Of a stretch of 64,000 nucleotides of DNA, positions 23,601 through 35,600 are shown one piece after another. Numbering within the stretch: position 1 is the first letter of the stretch; the number at the start of each line of letters is the position of its first letter. Below the pieces are notes generated by a model that searched no databases, was not told the DNA's origin, and was given only the letters and a program-made list of their open reading frames with translations. Source of the DNA: Gorsachius magnificus (lineage: Eukaryota > Chordata > Aves > Pelecaniformes > Ardeidae); contig CM067081.1 in assembly GCA_034008185.1 (NCBI GenBank), positions 868,001 through 932,000 on the forward strand, in the 5' to 3' direction. The position numbers were made by a program, and so were the translations under genes.

Positions 23601-26600
23601 GCACGGAGGGCCAAACCCACGCCTGGCACGACCCCAGCGGTACCAACAAGAGCTGTTACACCAGGAGCGAGCCTGGCTTGCGTTCGTGTTTGCCTCCATG
23701 AAGTCGCTAATTACTCTCCCGCTGGATGGCTGGAGACAAGTCCTACCAAGCTTCGGATATTCAAGGACTTCTTAATTTCCAATTAAAGACAGTATTCATC
23801 CAAAACGTGGGAAAAATAAACGCGGTTTGCCCGACACAGCCAAAAGCTGGGGGTTTTTGTCAGGTACCCAAATAAGACACATCGTTGGTACCGCTCTGCC
23901 GGTCTCTAACAAGGGAGCAGCCGGGGTGCTGAGCGCCTTTTGCTGCCTAGATGTTTTCATTAGCATTTCTACCTGATTTTAGGCCCGGTTTTAGGTAATT
24001 ATTGTACCATGAACAGCCTTTCACCCCATCCCCTCTTAGCCTTTGCAGCTCGGGAAGCCCTGTTCTGGTCGACCAGTCACTTGGAATGGTCAACAGTCGT
24101 CACACTCCACTGCTGACCATTGTCCCCTGGCAAAGGTGGGAGGCTCCAAAGCCCGTCCCTCTGCGGACGGGCAAACAACGGGGCCCGTTGCTGCTCGGAC
24201 ATCAAAGTTAAACAAACAGTCCCAAGCCCCCGCCTCTGTGCCCATCTTAAGGAGCTCCGCGAGGAGGTCACGACTTTCAGCTTGTCATAGCACACATCAA
24301 AGTTTGCACCACACACGAACTGGGCACATGGATTCGAATCGTGTCGCCCGAGAGCGGATATTCAGCCTTTGTGCACGGCTTTAATCCTGTGTTTTCCCAA
24401 GTAATTAGGCTTTTTTGCTTATGAACTTGTGACTAAGTAAAGCATCCCCGAGAGGTTGTAACATCAAAGCCCATTCTCCCGTCTGTCCCACGTTTTCCAA
24501 AATTGGATTTCTTTTTCTCTTTTTTCCTTAAATAAAAAACCTAATTGAATTTAGTTGTAGACTGAATATATTTATGAGCGTCTTTAAAAGGTTACAAGAA
24601 GCCACGGCGATCATCATGGGAACTAAGGAGGGAGGGCACAGCATTCAGCCTTTTTGCTTCATAAAGGCCTAGCATGAAAGACCCGGCAATGGCCCCACAC
24701 GCTAGGAGGGACGCGGCAGCTCTTACGGGAGCTATTCCCGATGGTGGGGTGTTGGACTACCTACCACGATGACAGCCCAAGGCGACGGACTCATCATCAG
24801 AGGCCAAAACCTACTGCCAAGCCAGCAGTCACCTCTCGGGGATCGCAGAGCAGCCCACCTCGATCTGTCACGCAACGTACCGGGCAAAGGAAGAGCGAAA
24901 ACCTCCCTCGGGTTTAGCTTGGCAACACATCTCAAACCAGCCCAAACTTTACAGAACCTCCCGTGGAGCTCAGCGTGACTTTACGAAAGGGTGGGGCGAC
25001 TGTGAAGTGACTTACCCACCACGTGAGGGAGAACGCTGAGACAGCCATACCTGGAGTTTCTGCTGATGGCTGCCACCATGAGAGCAGTCCAGCCAAGCCT
25101 GTGCCTCGCGTTCACGTCCGCGCCTTCCACCAACAACCTGGCCAGAAGAGAGACACGGTCAGGAAAAAGATGCAGAGAAAGTGTCCTGAGCAGCCTGGAG
25201 CTAATGAGGGAAAGCAGAATATTCTACTTCGCAGGCACCTGCTCCAGTGCAGCCTAGAAGACCCAACATGGGAAGTCGATTCAATCCAGTTTCTCATCGG
25301 CTACCTGGAATGGGAACAAACTGGTAGGTGACAGCAAGCACAGCCCTTGCCCAACGTCAACTGGCTTGATTTCTTTATTTTTTCTTTTTCTTCTCATTCA
25401 GTCTAATACCTGAAGAACCAACCAGCAGCACGACGGAGAGCAAAGCCACTCAATCCGATGACAGGTTCAGATCTTCAGGCGGCAGCACAACCATGAGGTT
25501 TCAGAAGCAGCTCAGCAGATCTCCAAAGCCCGCGTCAGCAGGAGATATTTTGCAGTTTTCTTACACGACGCGAGAACAAACGAGACAAACGCCCAAAACA
25601 CAAGGGCATCAAACCACCCTCGGTGCTTTTTCTGCCACGTTTCCTCAGCCTTTGCACTGTTTCCCTAATCCCTCCCTGGCACCTTTTGGCAACTTTGCTC
25701 TTACCTGGCTTCTGATGGCTTTTACTTTGATATTCTGCAGACTCCAAAGCACCAGAAGGCTTCTCTACCCGTTCTCCATCCTCTGACCCTGCAGCACGAG
25801 TACTCGTAGCACCAGATCCCAAGCCGTACCCTTAGAACAGTGATATTTCATGGGGACAGACAAACTTACCCAACCCTTCTCTCTTTCATGGCCAACCCAC
25901 GGGATCCAAACAACCTCCTCTAGGCAAACCCACGGGAATGGCAGGAGTCCAGCCCCCCCCAGCTGCCTACGCTCCCCCCCAACCCAACGGCAAGAGACAG
26001 GTCCTTGCAGAAGCCAATTCCGCTCATCCTAAAACAAGCGCCAAAGCCAGAGGGTACGGAACGACAGCCTGGAAGCGCCATTCTCCCTGCGAGGCCGTTA
26101 CTGCGCAGCACCTCCTTCGTACAGGTGTAACCGGGAAGAGCTGCCGTTCAAACGCCGTGCTGCAAGAGGCACGAGCGGAAACACAAGCCGCATTTCACAC
26201 ACGCAAGCGCCGTGCTTTAAGTATTTAAAATCCTCCCCCCGCCCCCAACCCACAGATAAGGAAATGGATGGCGGCTGTGGCTGCTCCCATGCACTGAAAA
26301 AGTCAGATGGCTTCTTTAAGGACTTCAGAGAGGTACACGTCCGAACTTGGCCACCCTTTTCAAATTCATTGCCCTCAGCCTGCTGCGGTGGGAACTCTGT
26401 CAGATGGTTAATAAAGAGCGCTGGGATGGAATTAGTGAAAAGGAGCTGAACTCACCATTCCTCGTCCTACAGTTGGGAAGAACATAAAGGGAAGCACGAA
26501 TGCTGGCCTAGTAAACAGCCACAGCTGTACACGAGGTTAAACCTTCCTCCGCCTGGTCAAAAATCCTCACAGGGGTTTCACTAACAGCTTACCCCGAGGA

Positions 26601-29600
26601 ACAAACACACTCATGTAATCCTAAAGGTAGGTCCAACCGGCGATACCGATGCCTAAGCTCTGGCTCACGTCTTGAACGCAGTTGAACAGAGTTCTCCCCG
26701 CTGCCCTGAGAACCGAATTGGATGCCTAAAATGATCCGTACCCCCCGCCAGCTGCGCTGTTTGCCCTCTCAGGCTCAGACCGGGGGGGCTTGGGAGGCAG
26801 CAGCCACATGAGTTGGGCACCTCAGACACAGAAGCGTGTCGGATAACTCCTCCGACGCAAGGCGGGTACGATATACAGGTAATGGGTACGGGCAGGCAAT
26901 CTGACCATCCTTTTTTGGCAGGAGAGGCAGCTGGCGCTGGTGTCCCGGCACTGGATGCTCTGAACTGCTCATGGGGCACTGGGACTGGGATCCAATAGCT
27001 ATAAAAAAATAGAATAGCAACTGGGAGCCTTTATTCGTAGCTCCCAGCCACGGTTCAGGAGGCTGCGACCTCTGTAAATGAGCCACAGCACCCACAGAAG
27101 ATTTATATTCTCTTTACCAGGGCTACAATTAAAAGTTTAATGCTAATTGTCGTGGTTTAACCCGGCTGGCAACTCAGCACCACGCAGCCGCTCGCTCACT
27201 CCCCCCCCTCCCTCAGTGGGATGGGGGAGAGAATCGGGAAGGGGAAAAAGGTTAGAGCCGAGGGCTGAGATAAAGACAGTTTAATAAGAGAAAATAATAA
27301 TAATAGTAATAATGAGAATGATAACAAAATACACAGAATATACAAAACGAATGATGCACAATGCAATTGCTCACCACCCGCCGACCGATGCCCAGCCCGT
27401 CCCGAGCAGCGATCAGTACCCGAGCGACCGACCGACCCACCCAACCCCCCCGAGCATGACGTTCTATGGTCTGGAATAGCTCTTTGGACAGTTTGGGTCC
27501 TGGCTGTGCTGTGCTCCCAGCTTGTTATGCACCTGGCCGAGCAGGAGAAGCTCAAAAAGTCCTTGAGCAGTCTGAGCACTGCTTGGCAACAACTAAAAAC
27601 ATCAGCGTGTTATCAACGTTCTTCTAGCACTGAATCCAAAGCACAGCACTATGCTGGCTTCTGTGAAGAAAATTAACTTTATCCCAGCCGAAACCAGGAC
27701 ACTAATGAACTATTTGGCTTGCAAACAATAGGTCCTTCCTCCAAAAAAGTTTGGGACTTGATGCTACAGGGCAGCAGGGGAACAAATTTTCAGGCAGAAT
27801 CCTTACCAGATCCATGCTACACAGATCTGCACATCACTACCTGTTTGCAGCGCCTGCATTGCCAAATGATCACAGAATCGTTTGGCTTGGAAAAGACCTT
27901 TAAGATGATGCTGCAACCTGCGGTCTGAGGTGCTGCCCCCGGGACACGTCCTCATGCTCTCTCCTTCCAGCACCTAATCACCGAAAGCAAACGGCAAGAG
28001 CTGCCAGCTCTTACTTATTATTTATTGCTTAAATGAGAAATACCCCCGCGCAGCCACGAGGCTCTCCTGTCCTGGTCAGGTAGGACGCCGGCAGCCTGTT
28101 CTGGGGGCAGATTGCTATCTTCAAAGATCAGCTCCCGTTGCAGCTACGCATACGGAGGGTGTTTGCACTCACAACAGAGAGGTGAGCATGTCCGGCTCGG
28201 ATCCGCAGCCAGCGCTGGTCACGGCAGTCACCTGCCCTCGCTCGGAGGGACACTGCCCGCAGGAGAAATCCACACCGCCGCTCCATCTGTGCCACCACGT
28301 GCGCCGCGTCCGCCGCCCAGGCACGGAAAGCTGCTCCTTCAGATGCAAAACCGTTCACTTGCTGCCGCCGCAGGGGCCAGCTTCAGCCCCAGCTCCCCCC
28401 GGGCACCACGAGGGGCCGTACCCACCTGCACCAGTGTGGCCGGGAGGCCCAGCCCAGCAAGAGGCTGGGCAAACCCACCCCGAGATCTCACCGTCTCCCC
28501 TCCGACCCACCCCAGGGGCTTTGAAAAATCCTTCACGACGCCCAGTCGCCTTCTGCTCTTCTCGTAGAGCGGCATGGAGGGAGGTGTGCAAGTTCTTTCT
28601 GAGTTTCATTTTATTTACTTGGCCATTCGAAGGTACTTTGAACGCAGGCGCTTCTGCCCCAGCCCCTTCCCACAGCGGCTCTAACAGCCACATCAAAACT
28701 GGCAAATAAAAGAAAGGAAAAGGTACGAAGGCATCAGCTAAGCAGGGGCTAGGGCAGCCGTCCCCCTTCAGGCTGGGAACCATTGCCCGGCAGCTAAAAC
28801 CTCACAGCCCAACACCTACCGAGACCTGCAACGGGGGGGAACTGCTGTCGTTCCCAAAGAACTGGAACGGGTTGCCCAGAGAGGGGGTGGAGGCCCCATC
28901 CCTGGGACCATCCCAGGCCAGGTTGGAGGGGGCTGTGAGCAACCTGATGTGGTTCAAGGTGTCCCTGCTCCTGCAGGGGGGTGGGCTGGGGGACCTCTGG
29001 GGGTCCCTTCCAGCCCAAACCATTCTGTGATTCTGTGATTCTATGAATCAGCCCCGTTTGCACTGGGCCACGGTATCGATACGATTGAACGTTAAAGGTG
29101 CCAACAGACCGTCTGCTGCGAAGGCCTGGTCTGACTTCCACACGTCGTGAGTTTTAACATCTCCTTGCTCACGAATGGGCACCGCGGTTAAACACCTTAG
29201 CGCCTCCTCCCGCGACGGAGGGCGGGGGAGCGGCAGCCCTCGCTTAAAGCACTTTAAAAACTATATTTTAGCTCACCGCAAGGCTTTTTGCCTCCATGGG
29301 CTTACTGGAAGGGCCCACTGCACAGTGAATTACCTTCCTTCTTAGGAAAAAAAAAAAAAAAAAAAATTAAGATCCTAGTCCAGCAGCCAAACCTGTGAAA
29401 GCAGAGCGCGTCCGACGGGAAGGACACCGGAGTCTCTGCTGCGGGATTCAATTACAGGCTCGGAGCGGAGGTATTAGAATTAATCAAGTACTTTTCCATT
29501 CAGGAATCGAGGTAATCGTAAGCGTCTGGAACGCCACACGAGCCAGCCTAGCCAGGGAACGACGAACACCACATCATCTCGCATCACATGCATTGCCATT

Positions 29601-32600
29601 TCCTTCAGAAGCCGGGGATTTATTTATTTACGTATTTATTTGTTTATTTAAATCGTTCCAAGATGCTCAGCAACTTAACAGCTTTTCAGACAACTGAACT
29701 TTATGTTCAGGGTCTTCAAGCCTATCAATTCTTTCCCCGCCTGATTTAATGCTATGGCAATCGATAAAGCGACGACCACTGCTCAGATCCTAGACAGCCA
29801 AATGTATTTACCAGCAGGAGTATATTTTTTGTTGTTGTTTAATTAAATAAAATCCCCTGATCAATGTTTAGGCTGTTTATCCACAGCGTAACCCAGCAGC
29901 ACCCAGGACACCCGCTCCCTCCTCCCGAGCAGTTTCTCATGAGCCTGCAGCTCCGTTTACACCTTCACAGGCTTGCTCAAAAGACAACCCGGTCCTCGGC
30001 CGCAGCAGCGACCCGGGCACTAGAAGAACCCTGAGAAAGAGCGGGTGCTGCTTCTGCTTGGTGGTGTGTTTGTTATTTTAAGGATTTTTAAGGATATTTA
30101 AGGATGGCTGAGACGAGAGATGCTGGTCAAACTAAGGAGGAAGAGGGAGCTGCACAGGCAGTGGAAGCAGGGACAGGCATCCTGGGAAGAGTATAGGGAC
30201 GCGGTCCGGTTGTGTAGGAATGGGGTCAGGAAGGCCAAGGCCCAGCTGGAGCTAAACTTGGCTAGGGATGCAAAGAATAACAAGAAGGGTTTCTACAGGT
30301 ATATCAGCCGGAAAAGGATGGTTAAAGAAAGCGTACCCCCGCTGATGATTACGGCCTTTCAATACCTAAAGGGAGCCTATAGGAAAGATGGGGAAAAACT
30401 TTTTAGTAGGGCCAGCTGGGACAGGACAAGGGGTAATGGTTTTAAACTAAAACAGGGTAGGTTTAGACTGGATATAAGGAGGAAATTCTTTCCAGGGAGG
30501 GTGGTGAAACCCTGGCAGGGGTTGCCCAGAGAGGGGGTGGAGGCCCCATCCCTGGGACCATTCCAGGCCAGGTTGGCCGGGGCTGTGAGCAACCTGATGT
30601 GGTTAAAGGTGTCCCTGCTCCTGCAGGGGGGTTGGGCTGGGTGACCTCTGGGGGTCCCTTCCCACCCAAAACATTCTGTGATTCTGTGATTCTATGATTT
30701 CAGAACCCTCATTTTGTTTTTTTACGGGGTTTAGGGTAGAAAGCTCAGCCGCTTCGTCAGAGAGAGGGGGAACTCTGCGTGAGCAGATCCTCCTGGCAGG
30801 CTTCTAATGGTTAGCGAGCCTGCGAGCCAGCAGCGACGGCTCCCGGCCCCAGCCCTCGCCAGACGTCCCCTCTCCTGTGGAGCCTCACCTCCCAGGGCAG
30901 CAACGGGGGCATTTTGCAGAACTGAAGACTCCTCTGGGAACAAGCAGAGGCTCTGGAGGAGCCCAGGGCCCAGCCACCATCGGCTGCTCTGGAATTTGCC
31001 AGAGGAGCCCGGGCAGAGCAGCACCTTGTGCGTATGCCCTGCTTTACCTCGAGACAGCAGCTCCCGAAACTTCAGCACTTTGATCCACCCGGAAGAGCAA
31101 AAGAGCCCGAGTCGGCCGCGGCGAGGAGCCTTCTCCCCCCGCTGCCCCCGGACAGATGTGCCTCCTATTCACCCCGCCGCCGGGGTTCTGGGTGACTAAC
31201 TCGGTGACACCGCGCTCCCAGCCGAGCCCAGAGGGCATGTTTGAGTTTGTGCTCAGCGCCGGCAGCGTGCCCAGCGCTCCCTCCTGACAGGTGGAGGAAG
31301 AGGAAGCTGGAAACTTGAACTTTCCCAACAACAATAGCTTCTGTTTCTCTCGGCCACTTAAAGATTTCCCCCACCCCTTCCCCAATATGTCACTGTTTGA
31401 CTGCAGGGGTGGGGGACACCCTGGGACGTGCTCACCCGCTCCGGACTCGCACTCTGCTTTGCAGAAGAGGGAGGGAAGAAAAACATCCAAACCCAACAAT
31501 ATCCCCGAACATGAAAGCGCTATCCCCCTGTCAGAGGCCAAGGAAAGGATCTGCCCGGTCAGGAGAAGGCAGGCGAGCTGCTGAAAAGCCCTTTTGATCT
31601 TTGAGATAGCTCACGTCTGCTGCTCAACCCCTCGTGATCATCTGGGGGCCAGTAACACACCACGGTGCTCGCCAAAAGCACACGAACCCACGCGGGTGTC
31701 GGGCAGGGTCGGTGCAGACCAGGCTCGGGAAGGGAAGGGACGAGGAGGGGAGCGGGATTTTTTCTCTGTGGGTCCCAAGGCAGAGAGGAGGCAGGCAGGC
31801 TGCTCCCAGGACACGGGGGTCCCCGAGGGGATGGTGCCCCGAACCCAGACAGCACAAACAGGACATGGAAATACATTTCCCAAATCAGAGGGAAGCTCTT
31901 ATAAATCCAAGTTTCAGAAGGGAAACCGAGCTCCCAGATGAGAGCAGGGTTGTCTGAGGGCCAGGGGGTGGGAGAAAGCACCGCAGGCAAGAACACACGC
32001 GGTGGGGACGGCCGAAGCGGCACAACGCGAACACGGGGAGACCGGTACAGTGGATCTGAACTCAAGTTTCGGGCTCCCTAGCACCCACCGAGTTTCACGG
32101 CTTGTGCTGCCTAAGAAAGCCCCTTGCATGTGGTTTCAAACCCGCTGCCTGACATCTCCCTGGGTGCTCCTCGGCACCCATGCTGTGAGGGAAGTGGAAT
32201 AATTGCTCCCCGTTGGTTCCCATCCCAGGGCCGCTTCCACGCCGCTCGGCCGCCTCCCTCCCACGGAGGCGATCCCGCGCTCGGCCCCGCTGATCAACAC
32301 CCGTGTTAATTGGAATTGACCCTGTGATGGCTACCGTATTCCAGACACCGAAACCACCACGCATCCGGCCCCGCCAGACGAGTCGGTGCCCGCTTCCAGA
32401 GAGGGGGATTTGGGCTCAGTAAAGGGTTCTAAAAGCTGTTTTGGAAAGAGGCTTGAGATCTCCTCTCTCTTGTGGCTGGCTGGCTGGACGCCGACGGCAA
32501 AGAGATCGGTCTTATGACTCAGTGTGCAAACACCAGCAGTCCTGGGAGGACAAAACACAACAAGCAGCATGAAAAAAAGGTCAGGACAGAGGAAGCGTTA

Positions 32601-35600
32601 AAGCAAAAGGCTCCTGCGAAACCAGTGAGGAACTGAGCAGCGGCAGCAGAAGTTACCGCTTTATCTCCCATCTTTCCTCCTCGGTCCTTGCCGCCCTGTT
32701 TGGGAAACCTGCGTTGCGGTGCTGCCCGATACCGGCCATCCCTTTGTGGCTTCTCAGCTATGCGGTACGGGAAAGCGGAGTGCATGCCAGCCTCCTGCGA
32801 GATTTCCCAGCCCACACAAAGAAACCTGGGCTGTTGCATCTGCTGCAAGTCCCCGAGGCCACGCGCCAAAACCAAACCCCATAACCAGTCAAAAACATCC
32901 ACTGAACCAAAGTAGTGTATGGCTTGGTCCGTGCGTTAGGAGAGAAGATTAAAGGGGACATTTGCGGGGAAAACATCTGTTTATCCTGAAAACCCAGGTG
33001 CCCATCAACTCAGACACAGACCAACACACAGAGACCCGGTGCGGGTACACAGGCAGCGTAATACTGAGGGTGTAGCAATGGAAATAAACGTGATTATGAA
33101 GAATCTGTCTCCGACCCTCCCTCGCTGCCAAAGACGTTTCACAGCTGTTTAGGACAGCAGGTAAGGCACACGTCTGGCTGGTGGCCGGAGGCAGCCATGC
33201 TTCAGTGGCCCTTGAAACCACACATTTACCCTCCAAAGCATTCAGGCGTCCCTCGAGCCTAAGGCCCCGCGCACGATGTTCACGATACTGCTCATTATTC
33301 CGAGACAGGAAGGTGCTCTGATGGGGTATCTGCTCCTGGAAAGGCCCAAGCCTTCCCCACGGCTCCTTCCCGCGATCCCAGGGGGAAGCACAGTCAGTCT
33401 GACGTAGAAGCAGACTCATCTTCACGGATCTACTGTGGTCCTGGCAGCTTAACCGGTGATGAGTGGTGTCCCTCAGGGGTCTGTACTGGGACCGGTGCTG
33501 TTTAATATCTTCATCAATGACTTAGACAGCGAGATCAAGTGCACCCTCAGCAAGTTTGCGGATGACACCAAGCTGAGTGGTGCGGTTGACACACCAGAAA
33601 GACGGGATGTCATCCAGAGAGACCTGGGCAGGCTGGAGAGGTGGGGGCATGGGAACCTCATGAGGTTCAACAAGGCCAAGTGCAAGGTCATGCACCTGGG
33701 TCGGGGTAACCCCCGGTATCAGTACAGGCTGGGGGAAGAAAGGATGGGGAGCAGCCCTGCCCAGAGGGACTTGGGGGTGCTGGGGGATGAAAAGCTGGCC
33801 ATGAGCCGGCCATGGGCGCTGGCGGCCCAGAAGCCAACCCTGCCCTGGGCTGCATCCCCAGCAGCGTGGCCAGCGTGGCGAGGGAGGGGATTCTGCCCCT
33901 CTGCTCTGTTCTGGGGAGACCTCCCCTGGAGCCCCACGTCCAGCTCGGAAGCCCTCAGCACCAGGAGGACATGGAGCTGTTGGAGCGGGGCCAGGGGAGG
34001 GCTACTAAAATGCTCCGAGGGCTGGAGCCCCTCTGCTCTGAGGCCAGGCTGGGAGAGTTGGGGGTGCTCAGCCTGGAGCAGAGGAGGCTGCGGGCAGAGC
34101 TGAGTGCGGCCGCTCAGGGCTTCAAGGGGGCCCAGAGGAAAGGGGGGGACAAGCTTTTTAGTAGGGCCAGCTGGGACAGGACAAGGGGGGATGGCTTTAA
34201 ACTGAAGCAGGGTGGGTTTAGACTGGATCTAAGGCAGAAATTCTTTCCCATGAGGGTGGTGAAACCCTGGCAGGGGTTGCCCAGAGAGGGGGTGGAGGCC
34301 CCATCCCTGGGACCATTCCAGGCCAGGTTGGCCGGGGCTGTGAGCAACCTGATGTGGTTCAAGGTGTCCCTGCTCCTGCAGGGGGGTTGGGCTGGGTGAC
34401 CTCTGGGGGTCCCTTCCAACCCAAAACATTCTATGATTCTATGATTCTATAACTCCACTCCTCCTAACCAGTTCAACAGAAAAAGATGTGAAAGGTGTAA
34501 AAGACAAGAGCAAATACTGCACTGGTCTAGCTGGGAGCACTGCCCAGGGCCTGCTGTGTCACACGTGCCCCGGAGCAGAAGGGGCTTGCACCCTTCTAGA
34601 AGAGCAGCCTTGTTTTCCAGCACACCTCACCACCGTGCCAGGCACAGATTAGAAAGCAAATCACCACCGCGACTACGCAGTTGGGACAGTGCAGCAACGA
34701 ACGCAGCCCGTGAACCTTCAGCTTCGTCCCCTGCAGGTGACCGCAGCCTCGGGTTTAAGCTTTTCCCCCTGGCAGGCCAAGCCAGCAGGGCAGCGTATGC
34801 CCTGGGCCAGAGGTATTTTTGTGGTGGGGAAAGGAGCCTGGCCCCGCCAGCACGCACCCCATGTACGCCGTGGGCTCCGGAGCGCATCCCGCATCAGTGT
34901 TTCTGCGACCCATCCGAATTAGAACTACGTGGGGAGGGAACACCCCTGGAGCACCACGCCGGCGGGCAGCAATCCTCTCCGTGACAGCACGGGGAGATGT
35001 CATGCCACCAGCGGGCTGGAAGCAGGGGCTGGTGAGGCTGGTAACGGAACAGGACCACCCTCCTCCCACCCGGGCAGAGCGGGGTGTTCCTGCCGTCGGG
35101 ATCGGGACCGTTTATCAGGTGTCACCCCCGCCGCAGGCAGCGGCCCAGGCTGAGCCAACCCCCACCTTGCCGCAGAAGGGAGCTCTCGCTCGATGAGCTG
35201 CGTTGCCTACAAAACAAGGGAGGAGAGACAGACACAGCGCAGCGATGAGTCAGAGACGACAAGATGAGCGATGCTCGGCCGCTTGACCGAAAGGCAGAGA
35301 TCACCGTGTGGGGCCATCAAGCTTGACTTAGCTGTTTCTGCAAACCCCCACCTAAAAATCAGTCCGGGGAGAGCAGAACCAGCTGCAGGAGCCGACACGG
35401 AGCTTCCTGCCCTACCACCGTGCCTGGCTGGATCCCTCCAAGAGCAGGAGAGCGCCCGGTCATCTCCAGATCTCATTAAAATGAAGCTTTGGGTTGCTGC
35501 CTGCTGTTTGGAATGAGCCCGGTAACAGCCGTCTGACACACGCGCCGCGTTTCCATGAGTCACAGTCGCACGGTGCTTATGAGAATACCCTGCCATCGTA

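Larger units (their letters stand above)
9662..25050 (-). other. CLPB intron 3
   Basis: Holds the ERV-related segment (9838-10884) and eight CR1 fragments between 11.5 and 22.4 kb. 11950-14860 shows no identified element. 15640-15860, 20375-20500, 22600-22760 and 24370-24600 are AT-rich islands. 22900-24000 has nothing recognised. Confidence 0.75.

Noticed and set aside
28128..28358. A possible extra CLPB ankyrin exon on the minus strand in intron 2
   Set aside because: The translation does not match CLPB, and exons 2 and 3 already join in phase without it.
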